Source: Pseudomonas mosselii (GTDB lineage: Bacteria; Pseudomonadota; Gammaproteobacteria; Pseudomonadales; Pseudomonadaceae). Taken from it: a stretch of 64,000 nucleotides of DNA. Each line of letters starts with the position of its first letter. Position 1 is the stretch's first letter. The position numbers were made by a program, and so were the translations under genes. The DNA is taken from positions 5,797,501 to 5,861,500 of the forward strand of contig NZ_CP081966.1 in assembly GCF_019823065.1 (NCBI RefSeq). The letters are read 5' to 3'. Below the pieces are notes generated by a model, which was not told the DNA's origin, made no database searches, and saw only the letters and a program-made list of their open reading frames with translations. Of this stretch, positions 11,997 to 22,397 are shown piece by piece.

Positions 11997-12793
11997 CCGA
12001 GCACTATCAACACCGGGCGCGCAAGCGCTTCGGCCAGAACTTCCTGCACGACGCCGGAATCATCGATCGCATCCTGCGGGCGATCAACGCCAAGGCCGGC
12101 GAACACCTGCTGGAGATCGGCCCCGGCCAGGGCGCCCTGACCGAGGGCCTGCTGGGTAGCGGCGCACAGCTGGACGTGGTGGAGCTGGACAAAGACCTGG
12201 TGCCGATCCTGCAACACAAGTTCGCCGGGCGCGACAACTTCCGCCTGCACCAGGGCGATGCCCTGAAGTTCGACTTCAACCAGCTGGGCGTGCCTGAGCG
12301 CAGCCTCAAGGTGGTCGGCAACCTGCCCTACAACATCTCCACCCCGCTGATCTTCCACCTGCTCAGCCATGCCGGGCTGATCCGCGACATGCACTTCATG
12401 CTGCAAAAGGAAGTGGTCGAGCGCATGGCTGCAGGCCCGGGTGGCGGTGACTGGGGCCGTTTGTCGATCATGGTGCAGTACCACTGCCGGGTCGAGCACC
12501 TGTTCAACGTTGGCCCTGGCGCCTTCAACCCGCCGCCGAAAGTGGACTCGGCCATCGTCCGCCTGGTGCCGCACGCAGTGCTGCCACACCCGGCCAAGGA
12601 TGCACGGCTGCTGGAACAGGTAGTACGCGAGGCGTTCAACCAGCGCCGCAAGACCCTGCGCAACACCCTGAAAGGCCTGCTCGACAGCGCGGCCATCGAA
12701 GCCGCCGGCGTCGACGGCAGCCTGCGCCCCGAACAGCTGGACCTGGCCGCCTTCGTGCGCCTGGCCGACAAGCTGGCCGAACAGCAGGGCTGA
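11993..12793 (+). CDS. rsmA: 16S rRNA (adenine1518/1519-N6) dimethyltransferase RsmA (KsgA)
   Basis: A 266-residue SAM-dependent methyltransferase that dimethylates two adjacent adenosines in the 3' terminal loop of 16S rRNA late in 30S assembly. Motifs are [10 protein letters not shown] at the N-terminus, motif [13 protein letters not shown], the acidic VVELDKDL and the catalytic motif IV NLPYNIS. The ATG overlaps the pdxA TGA. Loss in other bacteria gives kasugamycin resistance. Downstream, a cruciform REP separates it from apaG. Confidence 0.97.
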   Translation: MTEHYQHRARKRFGQNFLHDAGIIDRILRAINAKAGEHLLEIGPGQGALTEGLLGSGAQLDVVELDKDLVPILQHKFAGRDNFRLHQGDALKFDFNQLGVPERSLKVVGNLPYNISTPLIFHLLSHAGLIRDMHFMLQKEVVERMAAGPGGGDWGRLSIMVQYHCRVEHLFNVGPGAFNPPPKVDSAIVRLVPHAVLPHPAKDARLLEQVVREAFNQRRKTLRNTLKGLLDSAAIEAAGVDGSLRPEQLDLAAFVRLADKLAEQQG

Positions 12794-12838
12794 CCACGCG
12801 CCCGCTCTCTGCGTGGGAGCGGGCTTGCCCCGTGGTCA
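12791..12838. repeat. nested inverted repeat (REP) between rsmA and apaG
   Basis: Outer arms TGACCACG (12791-12798) and CGTGGTCA (12831-12838) enclose inner arms GCCCGCTC (12800-12807) and GAGCGGGC (12817-12824). The rsmA stop codon lies inside the left arm. There is no U-tract, so it is more likely a REP-type mRNA-stabilising or attenuating element within the operon than a strong terminator. Confidence 0.7.
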
Positions 12839-12909
12839 GTGATAACTGGCCTCCACCCCCGCCAATGGCCTAGACTGCGTTATTGCGTCAGTTCGCCCAA
12901 GGCCCTTGC

Positions 12910-13290
12910 ATGTCCGACCCCCGCTATCAGATCGACGTCAGCGTCGTGACCCGCTACCTCAAAGAACAATCCGACCCCGAAAGCAGCCGTTTCGCCTTCG
13001 CCTACACCATCACCGTACAGAACAACGGCACGGTCACCGCCAAGCTGATGTCCCGCCACTGGCTGATCACCAACGGTGACGGCGAAGTCGAGGAAGTGCG
13101 TGGCGCCGGCGTGATTGGCCAGCAGCCGCTGATCGAGCCCGGCCAAAGCCACACCTACAGCAGCGGCGCGGTCATCAGCACCCGCGTCGGCACCATGCAG
13201 GGCAGCTACCAGATGTTCGCCGAAGACGGCAAGCGCTTCGACGCCACAATTGCCCCATTCCGCCTTGCCGTGCCTGGGGCCCTGCACTGA
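12910..13290 (+). CDS. apaG: ApaG/CorD family protein
   Basis: A 126-residue single-domain ApaG protein with an immunoglobulin-like beta fold (motifs [32 protein letters not shown]). The exact biochemical role is unsettled. It is linked to magnesium/cobalt homeostasis in enterics and the fold also occurs in eukaryotic F-box proteins. The ATG giving MSDPRYQ was chosen over an upstream in-frame start because it matches the family N-terminus. The stop overlaps the apaH ATG by one base (TGATG). Confidence 0.95.
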   Translation: MSDPRYQIDVSVVTRYLKEQSDPESSRFAFAYTITVQNNGTVTAKLMSRHWLITNGDGEVEEVRGAGVIGQQPLIEPGQSHTYSSGAVISTRVGTMQGSYQMFAEDGKRFDATIAPFRLAVPGALH

Positions 13291-14147
13291 TGGCCACCTA
13301 TGCCGTCGGCGACCTGCAAGGCTGCCTACAACCGCTCAAGTGCCTGCTCGAACGCGTGCACTTCAACCCGGCGGTCGACCGTCTTTGGCTGGTGGGCGAC
13401 CTGGTCAACCGCGGCCCCGAGTCCCTCGAGACCCTGCGCTACCTCTATTCGATCCGCCAGGCGCTGGTCTGCGTGCTGGGCAATCACGACCTGCACCTGC
13501 TGGCGGCCGGGCACAACGTCGAGCGGCTGAAGAAAAGCGACACCCTGCGCGAGATCATCGAAGCCCCGGACGCCGACCAGCTCTTGGACTGGCTGCGCCA
13601 ACAGAAGCTGCTGCACTACGACGAAGTCCGTGGCATCGCCATGGTCCATGCTGGCATCCCGCCGCAATGGACCCTGGGCAAAGCGCTGGAGCTGGCGGCC
13701 GAGGTCGAGGAAGTGCTGCGCGACGACAGCCGCCTGAAGCTGTACCTGGACGGCATGTACGGCAACGAGCCGAACAAGTGGAGCAAGGACCTGGCCGGCG
13801 TCGAACGCCTGCGGGTGATCACCAACTACTTCACCCGCATGCGCTTCTGCACCGCCGCCGGCAAGCTCGACCTCAAGACCAAGGAGGGCGCCGACAGCGC
13901 CCCCAAGGGCTACAAGCCGTGGTTTGCCCACCCGGACCGTCGCTCGCGCCATGTGAGGATCCTCTTCGGCCACTGGGCCGCCCTCGAAGGCCGTGTCGAC
14001 GTGCCCGGCGTGATCGCCCTGGACACCGGCTGCGTCTGGGGCGGCGCGATGACCCTGTACAATGTCGACAGTGGTGAACTCCACCGCTGCGACTGCACCC
14101 GCGAGGGCACCCCACGCCCGCCGGCGCCACTCAATGAACATCCCTGA
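13290..14147 (+). CDS. apaH: diadenosine tetraphosphatase ApaH
   Basis: A 285-residue calcineurin-like metallophosphoesterase that symmetrically cleaves Ap4A to two ADP and also decaps Np4-capped RNA in enterics. The phosphoesterase signature is complete: [16 protein letters not shown] and GNHDLHLL within the first 70 residues, then the His of VHAGIPPQW. It is translationally coupled to apaG. In the same transcription unit as rsmA and glpE. Confidence 0.96.
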   Translation: MATYAVGDLQGCLQPLKCLLERVHFNPAVDRLWLVGDLVNRGPESLETLRYLYSIRQALVCVLGNHDLHLLAAGHNVERLKKSDTLREIIEAPDADQLLDWLRQQKLLHYDEVRGIAMVHAGIPPQWTLGKALELAAEVEEVLRDDSRLKLYLDGMYGNEPNKWSKDLAGVERLRVITNYFTRMRFCTAAGKLDLKTKEGADSAPKGYKPWFAHPDRRSRHVRILFGHWAALEGRVDVPGVIALDTGCVWGGAMTLYNVDSGELHRCDCTREGTPRPPAPLNEHP

Positions 14148-14160
14148 AGGAACCGCACCC

Positions 14161-14490
14161 ATGAGCGAATTCAAGCGCATTACCCCCGAGCAAGCCCTCG
14201 AATTGCGTGCGCAAGGCGCGGTCGTGGTCGACATTCGCGACCCGCAGGCCTTTGCCGCCGGGCACATCGCCGGCGCCACTCATCTGGATAATCACTCGGT
14301 TGCCGATTTCATCCGCAACGCCGACCTGGACGCGCCTACACTGGTTGTCTGCTACCACGGCAATTCCAGCCAGAGCGCCGCCGCCTACCTGGTCGGCCAG
14401 GGCTTCTCCAACGTCTACAGCATCGATGGTGGCTTCGAGCTGTGGCGCAACACCTACCCGGCGGAAACCGCCCAGGGCAGCGCCGAATAA
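14161..14490 (+). CDS. glpE: thiosulfate sulfurtransferase GlpE
   Basis: A 109-residue single-domain rhodanese. The active-site loop CYHGNSS places the persulfide-forming cysteine at residue 64, and [10 protein letters not shown] is the conserved strand before it. GlpE transfers sulfane sulfur from thiosulfate to cyanide or thioredoxin. Here it ends the lptD-to-glpE transcription unit rather than sitting with glycerol genes. The ATG at 14161 is preceded by AAGGAA. Confidence 0.93.
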   Translation: MSEFKRITPEQALELRAQGAVVVDIRDPQAFAAGHIAGATHLDNHSVADFIRNADLDAPTLVVCYHGNSSQSAAAYLVGQGFSNVYSIDGGFELWRNTYPAETAQGSAE

Positions 14491-14508
14491 TTTTTTCATT
14501 TTTCCTCC

Positions 14509-14529
14509 AGCCCGCGCTCGGCGCGGGCT
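14509..14529. terminator. GC hairpin after glpE
   Basis: AGCCCGCGC and GCGCGGGCT form a 9-bp stem with a 3-nt loop, 19 nt after the glpE stop. The T-rich tract (TTTTTTCATTTTTCC) precedes rather than follows it on the plus strand, so as an intrinsic terminator it is better oriented for minus-strand transcription. It may still stabilise the operon 3' end. Confidence 0.45.
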
Positions 14530-14597
14530 TGCGACCGACCTGACGAACGGTCGCAGGCGTCTTCTCGGCTCCCTGCCCTTGACCTTGCGTATAACCA

Positions 14598-14606
14598 ACT
14601 ATCCTT
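14598..14606 (+). promoter_or_regulatory. candidate RpoS-type -10 upstream of prkA
   Basis: CTATCCTTAA at about 14599-14608 resembles the extended sigma-S -10 element. It sits in the 282-nt gap before prkA, an operon that is stationary-phase controlled in enterobacteria. The rest of the gap shows no gene. Assignment by eye only. Confidence 0.3.
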
Positions 14607-14772
14607 AAGCCCAGGCCATCCAAAAAAGGGGAGAGCCGGTACACCGGCGTGCGGGTCATCGGTAGCGTTCCAAGGTGTTCTGGGGGGTATACAGCAATCG
14701 GCGAGCCCGGTTGCATGCCAGCATCAGCTGACTGATCCGGCGTCGTCTCCACGTATCGAGCGAGGTGACGTC

Positions 14773-16695
14773 ATGAGCATTTTTAGCCACTTCCAACAAC
14801 GTTTCGAGTCCACCCGCCAGGAAGAACTTTCGCTGCAGGAGTACCTCGAGCTGTGCAAAGAGGATCGCAGTGCCTATGCCTCGGCGGCCGAGCGGCTGTT
14901 GCTGGCCATCGGCGAACCAGAGCTGATCGACACCTCAAGCAACTCCAGGCTGTCGCGGATCTTCTCCAACAAGGTGATCCGTCGTTATCCGGCCTTTGCC
15001 GACTTCCATGGCATGGAAGAGTGCATCGACCAGATCGTCTCCTACTTCCGCCACGCCGCCCAAGGCCTGGAAGAGAAGAAACAGATCCTCTACCTGCTGG
15101 GTCCGGTGGGCGGCGGTAAATCGTCGCTGGCCGAGAAACTCAAGCAACTGATGGAGAAGGTGCCGTTCTACGCCATCAAGGGCTCGCCGGTGTTCGAATC
15201 GCCCCTGGGCCTGTTCAACGCCGCCGAGGACGGCCAGATCCTCGAAGAGGAATACGGCATCTCGCGCCGCTACCTCAACACCATCATGTCGCCCTGGGCC
15301 ACCAAGCGCCTGCAGGAATTCGGCGGCGACATCAGCAAGTTCAGGGTGGTCAAGCTCTACCCGTCCATCCTCAACCAGATCGCCATCGCCAAGACCGAGC
15401 CGGGCGACGAGAACAACCAGGACATTTCGGCCCTGGTGGGCAAGGTGGATATCCGCAAGCTCGAGGAATTCCCGCAGAACGACGCCGACGCCTACAGCTA
15501 CTCGGGCGCGCTGTGCCGGGCCAACCAGGGCCTGATGGAATTCGTCGAGATGTTCAAGGCGCCGATCAAGGTCCTGCACCCGTTGCTCACCGCGACCCAG
15601 GAAGGCAACTACAACAGCACCGAGGGGTTGGGCGCGATCCCCTACTCCGGGATCCTGCTGGCCCACTCCAACGAATCGGAGTGGCATACCTTCCGCAACA
15701 ACAAGAACAACGAGGCCTTCATCGACCGGATCTACATCGTCAAGGTGCCGTACTGCCTGCGCGTCAGTGACGAGATCAAGATCTACGACAAGCTGCTGGT
15801 CAACAGCTCCCTGGCCAAGGCCCATTGCGCGCCTGACACTTTGAAGATGCTGGCCCAGTTCACCGTGCTCTCGCGCCTGAAAGAGCCCGAGAACTCCAAC
15901 ATCTACTCGAAGATGCGCGTGTACGACGGCGAGAACCTCAAGGACACCGACCCGAAAGCCAAGTCGATCCAGGAGTACCGCGACGCCGCGGGCGTCGACG
16001 AGGGCATGAACGGCCTGTCGACCCGCTTCGCCTTCAAGATCCTCTCCAAGGTGTTCAACTTCGACCCTCACGAGGTGGCGGCCAACCCGGTGCACCTGCT
16101 GTATGTGCTGGAGCAGCAGATCGAGCAGGAACAGTTCCCGGCCGAGGTGCGCGAGCGCTACCTGCGCTACCTGAAGGAATACCTGGCGCCGCGCTACATC
16201 GAGTTCATCGGCAAGGAGATCCAGACCGCCTACCTGGAGTCCTACAGCGAATACGGCCAGAACATCTTCGACCGCTATGTGCTGTACGCCGACTTCTGGA
16301 TCCAGGACCAGGAATACCGCGACCCGGAAACCGGCGAGATCCTCAACCGCATCGCCCTCAACGAGGAGCTGGAGAAGATCGAGAAGCCAGCTGGCATCAG
16401 CAATCCGAAGGACTTCCGCAACGAGATCGTCAACTTCGTGCTGCGCGCCCGGGCCAACAACAACGGCAAGAACCCCAGCTGGCTCAGCTACGAGAAGCTG
16501 CGGGTGGTGATCGAGAAGAAGATGTTCTCCAACACAGAGGACCTGCTGCCGGTCATCAGCTTCAACGCCAAGGCCAGCAAGGAGGATCAACAGAAGCACA
16601 ACGACTTCGTCACCCGGATGGTGGAGCGTGGCTACACCGACAAGCAGGTTCGACTGCTGTCGGAATGGTACCTGCGGGTCAGGAAATCGCAATAA
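14773..16695 (+). CDS. prkA: PrkA/YeaG family serine protein kinase
   Basis: A 640-residue protein with an N-terminal AAA+ domain (Walker A LLGPVGGGKSSLAEKLK near residues 113-125) and the C-terminal PrkA kinase-like domain. YeaG/PrkA proteins are stress and starvation-induced kinases. They are nearly always encoded with YeaH and SpoVR, as here. The ATG at 14773 is preceded by a GAGGTGA Shine-Dalgarno. Length agrees with the family (about 640). Confidence 0.95.
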   Translation: MSIFSHFQQRFESTRQEELSLQEYLELCKEDRSAYASAAERLLLAIGEPELIDTSSNSRLSRIFSNKVIRRYPAFADFHGMEECIDQIVSYFRHAAQGLEEKKQILYLLGPVGGGKSSLAEKLKQLMEKVPFYAIKGSPVFESPLGLFNAAEDGQILEEEYGISRRYLNTIMSPWATKRLQEFGGDISKFRVVKLYPSILNQIAIAKTEPGDENNQDISALVGKVDIRKLEEFPQNDADAYSYSGALCRANQGLMEFVEMFKAPIKVLHPLLTATQEGNYNSTEGLGAIPYSGILLAHSNESEWHTFRNNKNNEAFIDRIYIVKVPYCLRVSDEIKIYDKLLVNSSLAKAHCAPDTLKMLAQFTVLSRLKEPENSNIYSKMRVYDGENLKDTDPKAKSIQEYRDAAGVDEGMNGLSTRFAFKILSKVFNFDPHEVAANPVHLLYVLEQQIEQEQFPAEVRERYLRYLKEYLAPRYIEFIGKEIQTAYLESYSEYGQNIFDRYVLYADFWIQDQEYRDPETGEILNRIALNEELEKIEKPAGISNPKDFRNEIVNFVLRARANNNGKNPSWLSYEKLRVVIEKKMFSNTEDLLPVISFNAKASKEDQQKHNDFVTRMVERGYTDKQVRLLSEWYLRVRKSQ

Positions 16696-16814
16696 AGCGA
16701 CACGCTACACGCCGTGCGTCCGAGGCTGGCCTTGCCAGCCCGGGCGGCGGCGGCTGCTTTTACGTGCAGCTCGTAGCTTGAAGCGTGCAGCTGTTCCCAG
16801 CTACCGGAGGGACC

Positions 16815-18086
16815 ATGAGCTACGTAATCGACCGACGCCTGAACGGCAAGAACAAGAGCACGGTCAACCGCCAGCGCTTCCTGCGGCGTTACCGTGAACA
16901 CATCAAGAAGGCCGTCGAAGAGGCCGTGAGTCGCCGCTCCATCATGGACATGGAGCATGGCGAACAGATCAGCATCCCGGGTCGCGACATCGATGAACCC
17001 GTGCTGCACCACGGTCGCGGCGGCAAGCAGACCATCGTCCATCCCGGCAACAAGGAATTCACCGCCGGCGAACACATCGCCCGGCCACAAGGTGGCGGCG
17101 GTGGCGGTGGCCGCGGCAAGGCGGGCAACTCCGGCGAGGGCATGGACGACTTCGTGTTCCAGATCACCCAGGAAGAATTCCTCGAATTCATGTTCGAGGA
17201 CCTGGAGCTGCCCAACCTGGTCAAGCGCCACCTGACCGGGGCCGACACCTTCAAGACCGTGCGCGCAGGCATTGCCAACGAGGGCAACCCGTCGCGCATC
17301 AACATCGTGCGCACCCTGCGCTCTGCCCACGCCCGGCGCATCGCCCTGACCGGCAGCAGCCGTGCCCTGTTGCGCGAGGCGCAAAAGGAACTGGAGCGGC
17401 TCAAGGTCGAGGAACCGGACAACTTCACCGACATCCAGGACACCGAGAGCGAGATCGAACGCCTAAAGGCGCGCATCAACCGCCTGCCGTTTCTCGACAC
17501 CTTCGACCTGAAGTACAACCTGCTGGTCAAGCAGCCCAACCCCAGCTCCAAGGCGGTGATGTTCTGCCTGATGGACGTGTCCGGCTCCATGACCCAGGCC
17601 ACCAAGGACATCGCCAAGCGCTTCTTCATCCTGCTGTACCTGTTCCTCAAGCGGAACTACGACCGCATCGAGGTCGTGTTCATCCGCCATCACACCAGCG
17701 CCCGCGAAGTGGACGAGGAAGAGTTCTTCTATTCCCGCGAGACCGGCGGCACCATCGTCTCCAGCGCGCTCAAGCTGATGCAGGAAATCATGGCCGAGCG
17801 TTACCCGGCCAGTGACTGGAATATCTACGCCGCCCAGGCCTCGGACGGCGACAACTGGAACGACGACTCGCCGATCTGCCGCGACATTCTCGCCAATCAG
17901 ATCATGCAGCACGTGCAGTACTACACTTATGTCGAGATCACCCCACGCGAACACCAGGCGCTGTGGTACGAATACGAGCGCATCGGCGAGGCGTTCCCCG
18001 ACACCTTCGCCCAGCAGCAGTTGGTATCGGCCGGCGACATCTACCCGGTCTTCCGTGAACTCTTCCAGCGCAGGTTAGCCACATGA
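16815..18086 (+). CDS. yeaH: UPF0229 protein YeaH (vWA-like)
   Basis: A 423-residue DUF444 protein with a von Willebrand factor A-like domain whose metal site motif is [12 protein letters not shown] (about residues 254-265). A Gly-rich segment ([11 protein letters not shown]) lies near residue 95. The function is unknown beyond its partnership with PrkA and SpoVR in the general stress response. The ATG at 16815 follows GGAGGGACC. Its last 4 nt overlap spoVR. Confidence 0.93.
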   Translation: MSYVIDRRLNGKNKSTVNRQRFLRRYREHIKKAVEEAVSRRSIMDMEHGEQISIPGRDIDEPVLHHGRGGKQTIVHPGNKEFTAGEHIARPQGGGGGGGRGKAGNSGEGMDDFVFQITQEEFLEFMFEDLELPNLVKRHLTGADTFKTVRAGIANEGNPSRINIVRTLRSAHARRIALTGSSRALLREAQKELERLKVEEPDNFTDIQDTESEIERLKARINRLPFLDTFDLKYNLLVKQPNPSSKAVMFCLMDVSGSMTQATKDIAKRFFILLYLFLKRNYDRIEVVFIRHHTSAREVDEEEFFYSRETGGTIVSSALKLMQEIMAERYPASDWNIYAAQASDGDNWNDDSPICRDILANQIMQHVQYYTYVEITPREHQALWYEYERIGEAFPDTFAQQQLVSAGDIYPVFRELFQRRLAT

Positions 18087-19651
18087 CCGCCAGAGAGCAG
18101 AGACGCCAGCCCATTTCCACCGGTTCCGAATGGACGTTCGAGCTGATCCAGACCTACGACCGCGAGATCAGTCGCCTGGCCGCCCGCTACGCCCTGGACA
18201 CCTACCCCAACCAGATCGAAGTGATCACCGCCGAGCAGATGATGGACGCCTACGCCTCGGTGGGCATGCCGCTGGGCTATCACCACTGGTCCTACGGCAA
18301 GCAGTTCCTCAGTACCGAGAAGTCCTACAGCCGTGGCCAGATGGGCCTGGCCTACGAGATCGTGATCAACTCCGATCCGTGCATCGCCTACCTGATGGAA
18401 GAGAACACCATGTGCATGCAGGCACTGGTGATCGCCCACGCCTGCTACGGCCACAACAGCTTCTTCAAGGGCAACTACCTGTTCCGCACCTGGACCGACG
18501 CCAGCTCGATCATCGATTACCTGGTGTTCGCCAAGCAGTACATCGCCCAATGCGAGGAGCGCCACGGCATCGATGCCGTCGAGGACCTGATCGACTCCTG
18601 CCATGCCCTGATGAACTACGGCGTGGACCGCTACAAGCGCCCCTACCCCATTTCCGCCGAGGAAGAACGCCGCCGGCAGAAGGAGCGCGAAGAGCACCTG
18701 CAACGGCAGATCAACGACCTCTGGCGCACCATCCCCAAGGGCGCCGAAAAGGGCGGCGAGAAAGACGACGCGCGCTTCCCGGCAGAACCCCAGGAGAACA
18801 TCCTCTACTTCATCGAGAAGCACGCCCCGCTGCTGGAGCCCTGGCAGCGCGAAGTGGTGCGCATCGTGCGCAAGATCGCCCAGTATTTCTACCCGCAGCG
18901 CCAAACCCAGGTGATGAACGAAGGCTGGGCGACCTTCTGGCACTACACCCTGATGAACGACCTCTACGACGAGGGGCTGATCACCGAAGGCTTCATGATG
19001 GAGTTTCTGCAGTCGCACACCAGCGTGGTGTTCCAGCCAGGCTTCGACAGCCCGTATTACAGCGGTATCAACCCCTATGCTCTGGGCTTTGCCATGTACA
19101 CCGACATCCGCCGCATGTGCGAGCACCCTACCGAGGAGGATCGCCGCTGGTTCCCGGACATCGCCGGCAGCGACTGGCTGTCGACGATCAAGTTCGCCAT
19201 GAGCAGCTTCAAGGATGAGAGCTTCATCCTGCAGTACCTGTCACCCAAGGTGATGCGTGACCTCAAGCTGTTCAGCATCCTCGACGACGACCAGCGCGAC
19301 GACCTGCTGGTGCCGGCGATCCATGACGAGGACGGCTACCGCACCATCCGCGAGCAGCTGGCCGCGCAGTACAACCTGGGCAACCGCGAGCCCAACGTGC
19401 AGATCTGGAGCATCGACCGGCGTGGCGACCGCTCGCTGACCTTGCGCCACCAGCAGCACAACCGCAAACCCCTGGGCGACTCCACCGAGGAGGTGCTCAA
19501 GCACCTGCACCGCCTGTGGGGCTTCGACATTCACCTGGAGACCGTGCAGGGCGATCAGGTGATGAAGACCCACCACATGCCACCGCGCAGCGAGCACAGC
19601 GATGCCGGCGACTACGGACGCATGGACCTGGCCGTGGTACACCACCTCTAG
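18083..19651 (+). CDS. spoVR: SpoVR family protein (YcgB)
   Basis: A 522-residue SpoVR/YcgB-type protein. It has the family hallmarks [10 protein letters not shown], the [16 protein letters not shown] segment and the conserved [20 protein letters not shown] block. In Bacillus the homologue affects the spore cortex, while in proteobacteria it is part of the PrkA-YeaH stress module of undefined biochemistry. Translational coupling to yeaH through an ATGA overlap confirms the operon. Confidence 0.95.
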   Translation: MTAREQRRQPISTGSEWTFELIQTYDREISRLAARYALDTYPNQIEVITAEQMMDAYASVGMPLGYHHWSYGKQFLSTEKSYSRGQMGLAYEIVINSDPCIAYLMEENTMCMQALVIAHACYGHNSFFKGNYLFRTWTDASSIIDYLVFAKQYIAQCEERHGIDAVEDLIDSCHALMNYGVDRYKRPYPISAEEERRRQKEREEHLQRQINDLWRTIPKGAEKGGEKDDARFPAEPQENILYFIEKHAPLLEPWQREVVRIVRKIAQYFYPQRQTQVMNEGWATFWHYTLMNDLYDEGLITEGFMMEFLQSHTSVVFQPGFDSPYYSGINPYALGFAMYTDIRRMCEHPTEEDRRWFPDIAGSDWLSTIKFAMSSFKDESFILQYLSPKVMRDLKLFSILDDDQRDDLLVPAIHDEDGYRTIREQLAAQYNLGNREPNVQIWSIDRRGDRSLTLRHQQHNRKPLGDSTEEVLKHLHRLWGFDIHLETVQGDQVMKTHHMPPRSEHSDAGDYGRMDLAVVHHL

Positions 19652-19660
19652 CCATCACAC

Positions 19661-19706
19661 ACCTCCATTTCTGCCGACAGGGTATCCTGTCGGCAGAAAT
19701 GGAGGT
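19661..19706 (+). promoter_or_regulatory. perfect hairpin covering the cca ribosome-binding site
   Basis: Two 20-nt arms, 19661-19680 (starting ACCTCCATTTC) and 19687-19706 (ending GAAATGGAGGT), are exactly complementary and separated by the 6-nt loop GGTATC. The right arm ends in GGAGGT, the Shine-Dalgarno of cca, whose ATG is at 19712. The arms begin 9 nt after the spoVR stop. The hairpin has no downstream U-run, so it may be a spoVR 3' structure, an SD-sequestering switch for cca, or both. Confidence 0.75.
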
Positions 19707-19711
19707 TTCAC

Positions 19712-20809
19712 ATGCAGATCTACAAGGTTGGCGGCGCTGTGCGTGACCGCCTGCTCGGCCGTCCGGTCAGCGACGTCGACTGGCTGGTGGTTGGCGCCAG
19801 CGTCGAACAGATGCAGGCCCTGGGCTACCGCCCGGTGGGCGCGGATTTTCCGGTTTTTCTTCACCCCAGGTCCGGTGAGGAGTACGCCCTGGCCCGCACC
19901 GAGCGCAAGAGCGGGCGCGGTTATGGCGGTTTCACCTTCCACGCAAGCCCCGACGTCACCCTCGAAGAAGACCTGATTCGCCGCGACCTGACCATCAACG
20001 CCATGGCCGAGGACGAACACGGCCAGCTGTACGACCCCTACCACGGCAAGGCAGACCTGGATAACCGAATCCTTCGCCATGTTTCCCCGGCATTCGCAGA
20101 AGATCCACTGCGAGTGTTGCGTGTTGCGCGCTTTGCGACGCGCTATGCACCTCTGGGTTTCGAGGTGGCCGACGAAACCCTTGCCCTCATGCGGCAGATC
20201 GCCGAGTCGGGCGAACTGCAGGCGCTTACTGCCGAACGCAGCTGGAAGGAGATCGAACGGGCATTGATGGAAAACGAGCCACAGGTGTTCGTCGAGGTGC
20301 TGCGCAGTTGCGGCGCACTGAAAGAGCTGATGCCAGAGCTGGAGCACGGCACCGATACACTGACTGCACTGCACCAGGCGGCCAGGCACCAGCAATCCCT
20401 GCCTGTGCGTTGGGCTTGCCTGCTGCGCGGATTGGAATCAACGGCGATCAAAGCACTCAACCAGCGCTTCAAGGTCCCACGCGAATGCCAGGAACTGGCG
20501 ATACTGGTGGGGGAGTTCGCCGAACAGGCCGATCAAGCTCTGGCACTTGAGCCGACAAGCCTGCTGGAAATGCTGCAGAAGTTTGATGTGTATCGTCGGC
20601 CGCAGCGTTTCGACGACTTCATTGCCGCGTGTGAAATGGCGGCAGTGGACTCGAGTTATCCACAAGGCAGGTATCTGCGCGATGCAGCTGCGGCGGCTCG
20701 GGCCGTGGATGTGAAGCCGCTTGTGCAACAGGGGCTGACCGGCCAAGCCTTGGGGGAGGCGCTGAAGGCGCAAAGGCTTGAGGCGCTGAAGGCCTACACG
20801 CAGCAGTGA
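19712..20809 (+). CDS. cca: CCA-adding tRNA nucleotidyltransferase
   Basis: A 365-residue class II CCA-adding enzyme that builds or repairs the 3' CCA of tRNAs. The nucleotidyltransferase core reads [22 protein letters not shown]. The template motif [13 protein letters not shown] and the helix [16 protein letters not shown] follow. It is shorter than the 412-residue enteric enzyme and lacks an evident C-terminal HD phosphohydrolase domain. The Shine-Dalgarno is buried in a perfect hairpin. From about 20080 on the codon usage is less GC-rich than its neighbours. Confidence 0.95.
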   Translation: MQIYKVGGAVRDRLLGRPVSDVDWLVVGASVEQMQALGYRPVGADFPVFLHPRSGEEYALARTERKSGRGYGGFTFHASPDVTLEEDLIRRDLTINAMAEDEHGQLYDPYHGKADLDNRILRHVSPAFAEDPLRVLRVARFATRYAPLGFEVADETLALMRQIAESGELQALTAERSWKEIERALMENEPQVFVEVLRSCGALKELMPELEHGTDTLTALHQAARHQQSLPVRWACLLRGLESTAIKALNQRFKVPRECQELAILVGEFAEQADQALALEPTSLLEMLQKFDVYRRPQRFDDFIAACEMAAVDSSYPQGRYLRDAAAAARAVDVKPLVQQGLTGQALGEALKAQRLEALKAYTQQ

Positions 20810-20813
20810 GCCC

Positions 20814-20860
20814 ATCGCAGGGAGCAAGTCCGATTGGTGGAAGAGGGCTTGCTCCGCGAT
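20814..20860. terminator. bidirectional hairpin between cca and folK
   Basis: ATCGCAGGGAGCAAG and the facing CTTGCTCCGCGAT form a long imperfect stem between the convergent cca and folK genes. It resembles REP-type bidirectional terminators of Pseudomonas. No long U-tract is present. Confidence 0.55.
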
Positions 20861-20872
20861 CGCAAGTGCGGC

Positions 20873-21382
20873 TCAGACCTGCGTGAGCTGCAGCCCACGC
20901 CACTCGAACGGCACCGGCGCCAGTACCTGATCGATGCTCGCCTCTTCCCACAACTGCGCCATGGGCTTGCCGACCCCAGGGTGCACCCGTTGGGGCGCCA
21001 GCAAAGACAAGGGCCACAGCACGAACGCGTTCTTCAGGATCTCCGCCCGCGGCAGCACCAAGCCGTTGAAGGTGCCATGCAGATCGTCGTACAGCAGCAC
21101 GTCGATATCCAGCGGAAGGCCCTTGCGGTCGGGTGCGTAGCGGCCATTTTCCGCTTCGATGAACTTCAGCCGGCGGTCCAGCTCCAGCAGCGGCAGGTCG
21201 GTCTTGCCGGTCACCACGAAGTTGATGAATGGCCCGCTCTTGATACCCACTGCCTGGCTTTCGAACGCCGGCGAGCAACGCATGTCGATGAGTATCGCAG
21301 CCAGGGCATCGAGCCCGGCGCACAGGTGCCGCTCGCGGTCGATGTTGCTACCCAGCCCGAGATATACGGTACTCAGAGACAT
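20873..21382 (-). CDS. folK: HPPK: 6-hydroxymethyl-7,8-dihydropterin pyrophosphokinase
   Basis: A 169-residue folate-pathway kinase transferring pyrophosphate from ATP to 6-hydroxymethyl-dihydropterin. The signature RKGLPLDIDVLLYDD holds the two magnesium-binding aspartates, and YLGLGSNID is the conserved start. The ATG at 21382 was chosen over a longer frame because it lies at the family N-terminus and overlaps the end of folB by 10 nt. folB and folK act in successive folate steps. Confidence 0.95.
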   Translation of the reverse strand: MSLSTVYLGLGSNIDRERHLCAGLDALAAILIDMRCSPAFESQAVGIKSGPFINFVVTGKTDLPLLELDRRLKFIEAENGRYAPDRKGLPLDIDVLLYDDLHGTFNGLVLPRAEILKNAFVLWPLSLLAPQRVHPGVGKPMAQLWEEASIDQVLAPVPFEWRGLQLTQV

Positions 21383-21729
21383 CCGCGCTCGATCTCCACG
21401 CCAACGCCGCCCCGGGCCGCAGGCACCGCACCCGGTTTGGTCAGTTTCAGCCGCACCCACGGGATCTTGAACTCTTCCATCAGTACGGCCACCAGACGCT
21501 CGGCAAAGGTCTCCACCAGTTCGAAGCGCGCCTGCTCGGCGAAGGCCTGGACGCGCGCCGAGACACTGGCGTAGTCCAGGGCCAGCGACAGGTCGTCACC
21601 GGCCGCCGCCGGGCGGTTGTCCCAGGCGAAACTCAGGTCAAGGCGCAGGCATTGGCGAATATCCCGCTCCCAGTCATAGGCACCGATGACGGTATCGACT
21701 TCCAGGCCTTCGATGAACACTCTGTCCAA
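21373..21729 (-). CDS. folB: dihydroneopterin aldolase FolB
   Basis: A 118-residue aldolase/epimerase producing 6-hydroxymethyl-dihydropterin for FolK. It has the family N-terminus [21 protein letters not shown] and the catalytic Lys in [10 protein letters not shown]. The most likely start is a TTG at 21729, placed 6-7 nt after GGAGAG. An upstream frame would add 8 residues not typical of the family. Its 3' end overlaps folK. Confidence 0.93.
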   Translation of the reverse strand: MDRVFIEGLEVDTVIGAYDWERDIRQCLRLDLSFAWDNRPAAAGDDLSLALDYASVSARVQAFAEQARFELVETFAERLVAVLMEEFKIPWVRLKLTKPGAVPAARGGVGVEIERGCL

Positions 21730-21803
21730 GCACTTCTCTCCACAGCACGACAAGGGCGACGGGCGCCGTTAGAATCAGGGCGTCCTCGCCCGGAATAGTT
21801 AGC

Positions 21804-22373
21804 ATGTTTTGGTCACTGGCGCTGCTTGCCTACCTGCTCGGCTCTCTGTCCTTCGCCATCGTCCTGAGCCGCCTCAGCGGCAGCCCCGACCCGCGCTCCA
21901 GCGGCTCGGGCAATGCCGGCGCGACCAACATGCTACGCCTGGCCGGCCGCAAACTGGCGATCCTGACGCTGCTCGGCGACCTGTGCAAGGGCATGTTGCC
22001 AGTACTGCTGGCCCGCCTGGCCGGGCTCGACCAGCAGGAGCAGGCCTGGGTCGGCATCTGCGCGGTGCTCGGCCATCTGTTCCCGGTGTACTTCCGTTTC
22101 CAGGGCGGCAAGGGCGTGGCCACTGCCGCCGGCATGCTCATGGCGTTGTACTTTCCCGCCGCGCTGCTGGCCATCGGCGCCTGGCTGCTGACCTTCTACC
22201 TCACCCGCACCAGCTCGCTGGCGGCGTTGATCGCCACGCCATTGACGCTGCCGCTGCTGGCCTGGCGCGAACCCGAAGCGCTGCTGCCGATGACGGTACT
22301 GACGATCCTGATCGTCTGGCGCCACCGCAGCAACCTGCGCGACCTGTTCGCCGGGCGCGAGCGCCATTTCTGA
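21804..22373 (+). CDS. plsY: acyl-phosphate glycerol-3-phosphate acyltransferase PlsY
   Basis: A 189-residue integral membrane acyltransferase that makes lysophosphatidic acid from acyl-phosphate and glycerol-3-phosphate. Five hydrophobic segments are visible. The signatures [12 protein letters not shown], the [11 protein letters not shown] loop and [14 protein letters not shown] are intact. It is divergent from folB by about 75 nt and convergent with tsaD. Confidence 0.95.
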   Translation: MFWSLALLAYLLGSLSFAIVLSRLSGSPDPRSSGSGNAGATNMLRLAGRKLAILTLLGDLCKGMLPVLLARLAGLDQQEQAWVGICAVLGHLFPVYFRFQGGKGVATAAGMLMALYFPAALLAIGAWLLTFYLTRTSSLAALIATPLTLPLLAWREPEALLPMTVLTILIVWRHRSNLRDLFAGRERHF

Positions 22374-22397
22374 GACGCCCGCACAAGCCGGCACCTT

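Noticed and set aside
14935..16692. 585-codon minus-strand frame over prkA
   Set aside because: Antisense shadow with Val/Leu/Asp-repetitive translation. PrkA is unambiguous.
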